A DNA stretch of 5,096 nucleotides from Pedobacter sp. (GCA_028287885.1 JAQBOT010000287.1:1-5096); one strand, 5' to 3'. Positions 1-5,037 are shown, counted from the first letter of the stretch. Made by a program: numbers and translations. The notes: generated from the letters alone by a model not told the origin.

Positions 1-284
1 AAAACGATTTCAGTAATGACTTCAGAACCGGCTCTTTCATTCAGGGTTTGAATGATTCCGGTTCTTATCATTAAAAGATCATTCTTGATCACTGAAGATT
101 CGATCCGCACAAAAAGCTTTCTTTGAGCGATATAGATTTGTGTAGTCCGATTTGCAACCGCCTTACCCATAATTTCCGGCCATAGCGCCAACACGGAAGT
201 TTCATCAAATTTTCCCTTCAAGCGGTATACAGATAACAACTTGGTGATGCCCTCTTTCAGGGTAATATCGTTCGGTTTACGCAT
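1..284 (-). CDS. DUF721 / DciA-like protein, 3' end cut by window edge
   Basis: Ninety-four codons are visible from an ATG at 284-282; the gene leaves the window before its stop. The protein begins MRKPNDITLK and contains WPEIMGKAVANRT at about residues 35-47, followed by a strand-rich stretch (QIYIAQRKLFVRIESS, about 49-64) and a helix with LNERAG near 81-86. This W-P-x-x-x-G pattern followed by 'L.V.v.ss' is the usual layout of DUF721 proteins, which in Bacteroidota are only about 95-100 residues, so probably only a few residues are missing. The family includes DciA, which helps load the DnaB replicative helicase in bacteria lacking DnaC/DnaI; that role is known for other members and is inferred here. 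The start overlaps the recF stop by 8 bp, so translation is probably coupled to recF. Confidence 0.85.
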   Translation of the reverse strand, partial: MRKPNDITLKEGITKLLSVYRLKGKFDETSVLALWPEIMGKAVANRTTQIYIAQRKLFVRIESSVIKNDLLMIRTGIIQTLNERAGSEVITEIV

Positions 285-1380
285 GGTTGATCGATCCGTT
301 ATTTACTACAAACAAAGTTACTGGAACTTCAATCCGATTGAAGATATTTAGTACCCTTTCGCGTCCTGTGTCGGTTATGAATATTTGTCCGAAATCATGG
401 TGCGAAACCATTTCCATCAATTTGTGCACCCGGTGGTCATCTAGCTTGTCAAAAATATCATCCAGCAACAGTAAAGGCTTGAAACCTTTATACTTCTGAA
501 GATAAGAATATTGCGCTAGCTTAAGAGCAATAAGGAAAGATTTCTGTTGTCCCTGAGAGCCAAAATTTTTCAATGGCATGTCGCGGATTGAAAATATGAG
601 GTCATCCTTATGAATGCCGGTCGTGGTGCGCTCAAGAATTTTATCTTTCTCAACCGACTGGCCCAGCAAGCTTTCAAATAAGCTATCATTCAATTGCGAC
701 AAATATTCAAGATTCACCTGTTCACTACTGTTCGAAAGATACGCATAATGCTGGTTAAATAGCGGAATAAAGTCCAGCATAAACTGCTTTCTCTTTTCGA
801 AGATCTTATTTCCCGAGGCAACAAGCTGCGCATCGATTATCTCAAACAAAGTCGGGTCATACCTGCGGTTTATAGCAACCTGTTTCAAAAACGCATTCCT
901 ATTCAGTAAGTGCTTGTTGTAAATAATAAGCTCATCGAGATAACGCGCATCCGTTTGGGAGATCACGTTGTCCATAAACCGCCGACGCTCTTCGCTACCT
1001 TCTATAATAATGCTCGCATCATATGGAGAGATCATCACTAAAGGAAATAAACCGATATGGTCGGCCAGTTTATCGTATTCCTTTTTATTCCTTTTAAACT
1101 GCTTTTTCTGATTTCTTTTAACGCCACAGGTTATTTTTTCGTTCTTCTCATCACGCTCAAAGTCGCCCTGGATAAGAAAAAGATCCTCACCGGTCTTGAT
1201 TTGCTGTGTATCAATTGGATTGAAGTAGCCTTTGCACAGGCACAAGTAGTGGATCGCATCCAGCAGGTTGGTTTTACCTGCCCCATTATCGCCGACAAAT
1301 GCATTTACAGTTTTGGAGAAAGCAACCGATGCATCAGCATAGTTTTTAAAGTTAAGCAGGGTAATGTTTTTTAACCACAT
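277..1380 (-). CDS. recF: RecF, DNA replication/repair SMC-like ATPase
   Basis: A 367-residue protein starting MWLKNITLLNFKNY, the normal RecF opening and family length. It shows a Walker A motif GDNGAGKT (residues 30-37), the RecF signature ERRRFMDNVI (131-140), a GIHKDD motif (255-260), the ABC signature GSQGQQKS (274-281) and Walker B LLLLDDIFDKLD (303-314). RecF binds ATP and DNA at single-strand gaps and, with RecO and RecR, loads RecA in the cytoplasm. The frame stays open 19 codons further upstream (to 1437), but that extension carries no RecF homology pattern and contains the putative -7 promoter box, so the start at 1380 is preferred. The downstream DUF721 gene overlaps its last 8 bases. 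All key ATPase motifs are intact. Confidence 0.96.
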   Translation of the reverse strand: MWLKNITLLNFKNYADASVAFSKTVNAFVGDNGAGKTNLLDAIHYLCLCKGYFNPIDTQQIKTGEDLFLIQGDFERDEKNEKITCGVKRNQKKQFKRNKKEYDKLADHIGLFPLVMISPYDASIIIEGSEERRRFMDNVISQTDARYLDELIIYNKHLLNRNAFLKQVAINRRYDPTLFEIIDAQLVASGNKIFEKRKQFMLDFIPLFNQHYAYLSNSSEQVNLEYLSQLNDSLFESLLGQSVEKDKILERTTTGIHKDDLIFSIRDMPLKNFGSQGQQKSFLIALKLAQYSYLQKYKGFKPLLLLDDIFDKLDDHRVHKLMEMVSHHDFGQIFITDTGRERVLNIFNRIEVPVTLFVVNNGSINHA

Positions 1381-1391
1381 AGAATATTCTT

Positions 1392-1399
1392 CAAAGGTA
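1392..1399 (-). promoter_or_regulatory. Putative recF promoter -7 box
   Basis: On the minus strand the sequence TACCTTTG matches the Bacteroidota -7 consensus TAnnTTTG exactly. Its last base lies 12 nt upstream of the recF ATG, so a transcript starting a few bases further on would have a very short leader. The -33 region has only a weak TTCG-like match. The position supports the recF start at 1380 over the longer open frame. Confidence 0.6.
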
Positions 1400-1632
1400 C
1401 CAATTCGCTTGAAACCGAAGAGTATTAATTTTCCCAACGATCAGCGTTTCCATAAGCAGGGGTTTGTCTCAGCCACATTCAAACCATCAAAGGAAATTGA
1501 TTTTTTTGCTCAGCGAAATCGATGTAATAGCACTTTCTCAGAATTTTCCTTTAATGATTAGTGAACTTTGCTAATCCAATTTCTCTACAATAAGCACGAA
1601 CTGCCTTTTCGAACAACAAACTCCCCAGATCA

Positions 1633-1646
1633 CTCAAAAGTTTGAG
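1633..1646. repeat. Short palindrome CTCAAA-AG-TTTGAG
   Basis: Six-base arms CTCAAA and TTTGAG flank two bases. It lies about 250 bp upstream of the recF start. It may be an operator half-site pair, or chance. Confidence 0.3.
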
Positions 1647-1761
1647 GGAAATAATCTAGGGTTTGAATATGTCTTTCCAGGAGCAATCATACCTGATCTA
1701 TCGTAAGCGTTATGAACCATCATTTAATCATAACTACTAGAGTAGCGATATAATTTTTTAG

Positions 1762-1787
1762 AATCTGCAACAGCTTGTTTGCAGATT
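1762..1787. repeat. Perfect 9-bp inverted repeat (hairpin)
   Basis: AATCTGCAA (1762-1770) pairs perfectly with TTGCAGATT (1779-1787) around an 8-base loop. Neither strand has a clear U-tract after the stem, so it is not a typical intrinsic terminator. It sits in the gene-free spacer. Function unknown. Confidence 0.6.
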
Positions 1788-1856
1788 TAACGTGGTTTGC
1801 AAAGCTAATATAACTTTCGATTTCTGAGACAAATACAGGATCTACTTACCGGGCGC

Positions 1857-1924
1857 CTGTCATTTGGTTAAGGGAGTAGCCTAGGGATGAAACTAGCGCA
1901 ATTAACCCGACAGTGAAATGACAG
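1857..1924. repeat. Nested inverted repeat, possible structured RNA or cruciform
   Basis: The outer arms CTGTCATTT (1857-1865) and AAATGACAG (1916-1924) match perfectly. Directly inside, GGTTAA (1866-1871) pairs with TTAACC (1902-1907), leaving an 8-base bulge CGACAGTG only on the right side. Inside that, two CTAG tetramers (1881-1884 and 1893-1896) could pair over an 8-base loop. Three co-linear pairing segments suggest a folded element rather than a single chance palindrome. It resembles no riboswitch or RNA class I know. Confidence 0.5.
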
Positions 1925-2004
1925 TCTGCATATTAAATCAGTTCGATTGTAAGACCAACTACCTGTACCGGGAAATGTTGTTAGGTTTTACAACAGTTGG
2001 TAAA

Positions 2005-2048
2005 TTTGTTGAAGAGCCAGGCTAGCTGGCCTGGCATCTTCAAACAAA
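2005..2048. repeat. Long GC-capped hairpin downstream of the tRNA-like sequence
   Basis: GCCAGGC (2016-2022) pairs with GCCTGGC (2029-2035) over the loop TAGCTG. The stem continues with GAAGA/TCTTC (2011-2015 with 2037-2041) and TTTGTT/AACAAA (2005-2010 with 2043-2048). That gives about 18 base pairs, with single unpaired A residues at 2036 and 2042 on the right arm. On the minus strand it lies about 50 nt beyond the 3' end of the tRNA-like sequence, where a terminator or processing hairpin would be expected, but only a weak AACAAATTT tail follows. It could equally be a mobile-repeat relic. Confidence 0.6.
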
Positions 2049-2097
2049 CATACCCTAGATCTAACCAAATATCTAATGTCTTCAACCATATATTTAG

Positions 2098-2168
2098 ACG
2101 TCTTGGATGGAATCGAACCATCATAAAAGGTTTTGCAAACCCCCACCTTCCCAGTCGGACACAAGACT
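2098..2168 (-). tRNA. Degenerate tRNA-Cys(GCA)-like sequence, probable pseudogene
   Basis: Read on the minus strand, 71 bases fold as a tRNA. The acceptor strands AGTCTTG and CAAGACG pair in six of seven positions (A1 opposite G72). The D-arm resembles that of tRNA-Cys but with one T-T mismatch (TCC/GGT). The anticodon stem GGGGT/ACCTT uses two G-U pairs and carries the loop TTGCAAA with anticodon GCA. The variable loop has four bases. The T-arm is perfect: GATGG, TTCGATT, CCATC. The discriminator is T, as expected for cysteine tRNAs, and is followed by CTA instead of CCA. The mismatches at 1-72 and in the D-stem and the short variable loop argue for a decayed or specialised copy rather than the housekeeping tRNA-Cys. 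A TATATTTG box lies just upstream, so it may be transcribed. Confidence 0.6.
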
Positions 2169-2185
2169 ATTTTTAGAGCCTGAAA

Positions 2186-2193
2186 CAAATATA
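2186..2193 (-). promoter_or_regulatory. Putative promoter -7 box of the tRNA-Cys-like gene
   Basis: The minus strand reads TATATTTG, an exact match to TAnnTTTG, ending 18 nt before the first base of the tRNA-like fold. That spacing would give a 5' leader of roughly a dozen bases. No good TTG -33 element is seen at the usual distance; a perfect palindrome occupies that area instead. Confidence 0.5.
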
Positions 2194-2200
2194 ATAAAAT

Positions 2201-2215
2201 CTACTAACTTAGTAG
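2201..2215. promoter_or_regulatory. 15-bp palindrome CTACTAA-C-TTAGTAG, operator-like
   Basis: Seven-base arms CTACTAA and TTAGTAG flank a single centre base. The palindrome lies 7-22 bp upstream of the TATATTTG box, covering the zone between the -7 box and the expected -33 element, where a repressor or activator would bind. A shorter relative, CTACT-AG-AGTAG, occurs at 1734-1745. No cognate regulator gene is visible in the window. Confidence 0.4.
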
Positions 2216-2779
2216 TCTTTATTATTGAATCTCTGCATTTAACTAAGGATCTAGATAAGTTATTGTGTGATACAATTCCATTTTAAGCAAGTTGTTGATT
2301 TTTTTTACCGGCAAATAGCATGAAAAAAGCGGCAACTTATTTATAAAGTTCACAGATCATGAGAGATAATGCAGTCTCTAAATTGCCTTAAAAAGGATCA
2401 TAAAATGATTGCAGTAGAACTGGCGTAACGACTGTTTTTACATTTATGATGTCAGAAGTGGTTGTGGCGGGTTCCTTCTCTTTTCCCTTTGCAGTAATTC
2501 TAAGTAGTCGATATCCAAAGCAATCTATGTTAAGATCGCAACATCACTCGACAAACACCTTTAACATTAAAACAAAGTATTAGACACCTTCAAATCAGGC
2601 CAGCATTAGCCCTTTTAATATTTAAGATATGAGCAGCTTCTTAAGATGTCCCCTGCAAAATAAATTGCGATACTCCTGAAATCCGCCAGTTAGCCTGAAA
2701 GAAAAGCGACAATCCAGCAAAAACAGACCCACTTTCGATATAGATGTTCGGTTTAATGTAAATAGGCTAAAAAAAGGGG

Positions 2780-2809
2780 TTGATACTTTAAGCGAAAAAC
2801 GTATTTTTG
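2780..2809 (+). promoter_or_regulatory. Promoter of the TPR gene (TTG-N19-TATTTTTG)
   Basis: TTG at 2780-2782 is followed after 19 bases by TATTTTTG at 2802-2809, an excellent fit to the Bacteroidota housekeeping promoter (TTG, 17-23 bases, TAnnTTTG). Transcription would start near 2815, giving a leader of about 20 bases that is A/T rich with no purine-rich Shine-Dalgarno site before the ATG at 2835. Confidence 0.75.
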
Positions 2810-2834
2810 CAATCCTTAATTTTTCATAAATAAA

Positions 2835-3503
2835 ATGTCTACAACACAAAACGAAATAAATCATCCGGTAAAAAAGGGGTCTTTTTTCTTAGAGAACTCT
2901 AAAAGCCTATTGTTCATTGCAGGTGCAGTAATTGTACTAATCGCAATTTACATCTGGTACCAGAATGTGTACTTGAAAAACAGGGCTATAGAGGCTTCTG
3001 CAAAAATGTACAAAGCAGAGCAATATGTTGGAGTTGATTCTTTGGCAAACAAAGCGATTAACGGTGACTCTGGATATCCAGGATTTGAAAAAATTGCTGA
3101 TGAATATGCAAATACTAAATCTGCAAACCTTGCAAACTTGTATTTGGGTGGTATTTATCTGCGTAAAGGAGAGTATAAAAAAGCAACTGAAGCTTTAGGA
3201 AAGTATTCTGAAACCGGCAGCCCGGTTGCAGATCCTTTGGCATTGGGTTTATTGGGTGATGCTTATAGCGAGTTGAAAGACTACAAACAGGCAGCTACCT
3301 ATTATAAAAAAGCATCTGAGAAAGCAAGCAATAAATTTACCTCGCCAATGTTCTTAAAGAAACTTGGTTTGGTTTACGAGCAATTGAAAGATTACAAGTC
3401 TGCTGAAGAAGCTTATACGAAGATCAAAGCGGAATATCCTGCAAGTCAGGAAGCGACTATCATTGACGCATATATTGCGCGTGCTACCGCAGAGGCAAAA
3501 TAA
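2835..3503 (+). CDS. Membrane-anchored tetratricopeptide-repeat protein (YfgM-like)
   Basis: A 222-residue protein with a short polar N-terminus, one hydrophobic helix at about residues 24-42 (SLLFIAGAVIVLIAIYIWY) and a soluble part built of TPR helices. The repeats are recognisable at about 96-127 (LYLGGIYLRKGEYKKATEAL), 134-166 (LGLLGDAYSELKDYKQAATYY) and 170-203 (LKKLGLVYEQLKDYKSAEEAY). A single N-terminal anchor plus TPRs is the layout of YfgM, an envelope protein linked to the Sec translocon and periplasmic chaperones in E. coli; a similar role is inference. The gene has a strong promoter upstream and a strong terminator downstream, so it is probably monocistronic. As I recall, a TPR gene next to ribH and recF is a common arrangement in Bacteroidota. 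Confidence 0.85.
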   Translation: MSTTQNEINHPVKKGSFFLENSKSLLFIAGAVIVLIAIYIWYQNVYLKNRAIEASAKMYKAEQYVGVDSLANKAINGDSGYPGFEKIADEYANTKSANLANLYLGGIYLRKGEYKKATEALGKYSETGSPVADPLALGLLGDAYSELKDYKQAATYYKKASEKASNKFTSPMFLKKLGLVYEQLKDYKSAEEAYTKIKAEYPASQEATIIDAYIARATAEAK

Positions 3504-3514
3504 TATATTTTTAG

Positions 3515-3565
3515 TAGGTGTAAAAAAGGTTAGCAAATAGAATTGCTAGCCTTTTTTTATACCTA
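3515..3565 (+). terminator. Strong intrinsic terminator after the TPR gene
   Basis: GGTTAGCAA (3528-3536) pairs with TTGCTAGCC (3543-3551) over the six-base loop ATAGAA, with one G-T pair. The stem is extended by A6 against T7 and then by TAGGTGTA (3515-3522) against TATACCTA (3558-3565), giving a very long hairpin with a T-run in its 3' arm. The A-run on the 5' side would let it work in both directions. It starts 12 bp after the TPR stop and separates that gene from ribH. Confidence 0.85.
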
Positions 3566-3570
3566 ATTCC

Positions 3571-3578
3571 TATCTTTA
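3571..3578 (+). promoter_or_regulatory. Putative ribH promoter -7 box
   Basis: TATCTTTA fits TAnnTTTG except for the last base. It ends only 4 bp before the ribH ATG, so the transcript would be leaderless or nearly so. The matching -33 zone falls in the T-run of the preceding terminator. No Shine-Dalgarno sequence is present. Confidence 0.5.
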
Positions 3579-3582
3579 CCAC

Positions 3583-4074
3583 ATGGCCACACAATTAAAG
3601 AACCTATCAGACTTTTCCCATACAACAATACCAAACGCTAGCCCCTACAAATTTGCTATTGCGGTCGCTGAATGGAATGCAGAGGTAACCGGAAGCTTGT
3701 ATAAGGGGGCTCTAGATAAACTATTGATGCATGGTGTAGACGAAAGCAACATTTTGTCTGTATCCGTACCCGGCAGTTTCGAGCTTACCAGCGCTGCAGA
3801 ACTGATCTTAAACAAACATCCGTATTTAGATGCAGTAATCTGCTTGGGTTGTATTATCCAAGGGGAAACACGGCATTTTGATTTCATCTGCGATGCGGTT
3901 GCACATGGCTTAACTCAGGTAGGCATCAAGCATAATAAACCGGTCATTTTCGGCGTTTTAACAACCAATGACCAACAGCAGGCAATTGATCGTGCTGGCG
4001 GCAAACATGGCAATAAGGGCGACGAAGCTGCGATTACCGCAATCAAAATGGCAGACCTGGCTGCAACAATCTAA
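3583..4074 (+). CDS. ribH: 6,7-dimethyl-8-ribityllumazine synthase (lumazine synthase)
   Basis: A 163-residue protein, close to the usual length of about 155. It catalyses the penultimate step of riboflavin synthesis, condensing 5-amino-6-ribitylamino-uracil with 3,4-dihydroxy-2-butanone 4-phosphate in the cytoplasm, usually as a pentamer or 60-mer. The motifs are AEWNAEVT (residues 29-36, aromatic substrate-stacking Trp31), VPGSFE (62-67, substrate binding), GCIIQGETRHFDF (89-101, with catalytic His98), and FGVLTTNDQQQAIDRAGG (123-140, with phosphate-contacting Arg137) followed by KHGNKGDEAA. No other riboflavin genes are nearby, and I see no FMN riboswitch in the short gap upstream. The start is fixed by the promoter-to-ATG spacing and the normal N-terminal length. 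Confidence 0.97.
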   Translation: MATQLKNLSDFSHTTIPNASPYKFAIAVAEWNAEVTGSLYKGALDKLLMHGVDESNILSVSVPGSFELTSAAELILNKHPYLDAVICLGCIIQGETRHFDFICDAVAHGLTQVGIKHNKPVIFGVLTTNDQQQAIDRAGGKHGNKGDEAAITAIKMADLAATI

Positions 4075-4080
4075 GAATTC

Positions 4081-4099
4081 TTTTGTTTATTTAACAAAA
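4081..4099. repeat. A/T-rich inverted repeat between ribH and the lipoprotein gene
   Basis: TTTTGTT and AACAAAA flank TATTT just after the ribH stop. It could form a weak hairpin acting as a partial terminator, but the stem is almost entirely A/T and no T-run follows. Its TTTTG could also serve as a -33 element for a weak TAGCTTAG box (4104-4111) 18 bp further on, ahead of the lipoprotein gene. Confidence 0.3.
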
Positions 4100-4144
4100 C
4101 GTGTAGCTTAGTTACATCACAACCCTAATAATTAAGATTCATAG

Positions 4145-4267
4145 ATGAAAAAGATTGCTATTTTATTGCTTGGCGTATTTTTTGCAACTGCACTGTTGCA
4201 GGCATGTTCTAGCCGTGTTTGTCCGGCTTACAGTTCTTATCCGGAAGGAAGAAAAAAAAGGGGTTAA
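4145..4267 (+). CDS. Tiny 40-residue lipoprotein with CPAY motif
   Basis: An ATG at 4145 opens a 40-codon frame. Residues 1-20 form a classic lipoprotein signal peptide: a MKK start, the hydrophobic core IAILLLGVFFATALL, then the lipobox LQA-C with the lipidated Cys21. The mature peptide is only 20 residues: CSSRVCPAYSSYPEGRKKRG. Short lipoproteins with a C-P-A-Y motif and a basic tail recur in Bacteroidota as unnamed proteins; this is from memory and no function is known to me. It would sit in the outer or inner membrane facing the periplasm. It starts 70 bp after ribH and ends 30 bp before ytxJ, so it may share a transcript with either. A run of eight A (4252-4259) lies in the last codons. 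Confidence 0.8.
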   Translation: MKKIAILLLGVFFATALLQACSSRVCPAYSSYPEGRKKRG

Positions 4268-4297
4268 CACTCCAATTAAATTAAAAGACTTTTAATA

Positions 4298-4630
4298 ATG
4301 CAGTGGAAATATATTACTGATGTAAATCAGATCGACGAGATTAAAAACCAGCCAGGCTATAGCCTGATATTCAAACACAGTACCAGATGCTCGGTAAGTA
4401 TGATGGCAAAACGACGGTTTGAAATGGACTGGGAAGTTATTCCAGAGGATACAAGCTTGTACTTTTTGGATCTTATTAGTCACCGGAACATCTCAGCTGA
4501 AGTTGCCGAGAAGTTCCAGGTGCATCATGAATCGCCACAAATCCTTCTTATCAAAGACGGGAATTGTGTTTTAGATGCCTCTCATGGAGACATTTCTGCA
4601 GATGAAGTGGCTGAGGTAATTAGTAATTAA
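4298..4630 (+). CDS. ytxJ: Bacillithiol-system redox protein YtxJ (thioredoxin fold)
   Basis: A 110-residue protein of the YtxJ family. FKHSTRCSVS (residues 25-34) contains the active-site Cys31 with Ser34, a monothiol C-x-x-S arrangement, and HESPQ (77-81) holds the cis-proline (Pro80) of the thioredoxin fold, followed by a strand (ILLIKDG). YtxJ is named as a putative bacillithiol-dependent monothiol redox protein that would reduce mixed disulfides in the cytoplasm; Bacteroidota commonly encode bacillithiol enzymes. Length is typical of the family. The ATG follows the lipoprotein stop by 30 bp, suggesting co-transcription. Its last 11 bases overlap the convergent OsmC gene. Confidence 0.9.
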   Translation: MQWKYITDVNQIDEIKNQPGYSLIFKHSTRCSVSMMAKRRFEMDWEVIPEDTSLYFLDLISHRNISAEVAEKFQVHHESPQILLIKDGNCVLDASHGDISADEVAEVISN

Positions 4631-5024
4631 AAAGAACAGTTTTCTTGATGTCCGGGTGAATACTGTACATCACAGGGCAAGTATTTGCTGACCTTTCTAT
4701 TATTGTCTTTACTTTTTCGCTATAATCATTTTGCGGAAATTGGAAATTCACAATTATTTCTGTCACCCGGCGTGGATTTTCCGCCATTATTTTTGTGATT
4801 TCACAATTTGTACCATCAATGCTGAAGCCGTGTTCATTGGCCGCAATGCCGATAATGGTTAACATGCAGTTGCCTAAAGAAGTTGCCAGTAGATCTGTTG
4901 GTGAGAAAGCCTCCCCTTTTCCTTTATTATCTAACGGAGCATCTGTGATGATTTCGTTTCCCGAACGTTCGTGAATGGAGGTTGTTCTTAACCCTCCATT
5001 GTATGTAATTTTTGAGGTTGCCAT
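4620..5024 (-). CDS. OsmC/Ohr-family peroxide-handling protein
   Basis: A 134-residue protein with the OsmC fold pattern: an N-terminal strand region, the motif GEAFSPTDLLATSLGNCM (residues 37-54) with the first active cysteine Cys53 at the start of the central helix, and NTCPVMYSIHPDI (114-126) with the second, Cys116. Family members use this cysteine pair to reduce organic hydroperoxides. The PTDLLATSLGNC form and the length are closer to the YhfA/OsmC-like branch than to classical Ohr, so the exact substrate is uncertain. The MATSKITYNG start is normal for the family. The gene converges on ytxJ with no terminator between them. No exact TAnnTTTG box at good spacing is seen upstream; a 9-bp direct repeat is. 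Confidence 0.92.
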   Translation of the reverse strand: MATSKITYNGGLRTTSIHERSGNEIITDAPLDNKGKGEAFSPTDLLATSLGNCMLTIIGIAANEHGFSIDGTNCEITKIMAENPRRVTEIIVNFQFPQNDYSEKVKTIIERSANTCPVMYSIHPDIKKTVLFNY

Positions 5025-5037
5025 TTGTTTTCTTTAA

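Larger units (their letters stand above)
1400..2779. other. Long spacer without a convincing protein gene
   Basis: About 1.4 kb separates the divergent recF and TPR genes. Open frames here are short (under about 70 codons), lack recognisable motifs, occur on both strands and are about what chance gives at this base composition. The stretch holds a tRNA-Cys-like sequence (2098-2168, minus), its putative promoter and palindrome (2186-2215), a GC-capped hairpin (2005-2048), a nested inverted repeat (1857-1924) and smaller hairpins (1762-1787, 1633-1646). No insertion-sequence ends or transposase motifs are recognisable. It could be a decayed insertion or a non-coding RNA locus. Confidence 0.7.

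Noticed and set aside
1364..1561. 65-codon open frame on the plus strand
   Set aside because: It overlaps the recF start and promoter on the opposite strand and shows no domain pattern.
1816..1948. Two more TTCGATT T-loop-like sequences on the plus strand (1816-1822, 1942-1948), suggesting further tRNA relics
   Set aside because: Neither is flanked by a pairing 5-bp stem, and no matching anticodon or acceptor arms were found.
1988..2188. 66-codon open frame on the minus strand (MFQALK...)
   Set aside because: It runs straight through the tRNA-like fold and the GC-capped hairpin, has no recognisable motif, and its length is within chance.
2391..2543. Stop-free stretch of 51 codons on the minus strand with protein-like wording
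   Set aside because: It has no start codon of its own, no recognised motif, and runs of this length are expected by chance in this A/T-rich spacer.
1400..2779. Possible oriC, since recF is often near dnaA in other phyla
   Set aside because: No DnaA-box cluster (TTATNCACA) was found and dnaA/dnaN are not adjacent.
2622..2864. 80-codon open frame on the minus strand
   Set aside because: It lies antisense to the well-formed TPR promoter and the TPR start; composition is not protein-like and no motif is seen.
3540..3582. FMN riboswitch ahead of ribH
   Set aside because: The gap is filled by the terminator and promoter box; there is no room for the conserved RFN element and none of its sequence blocks are present.
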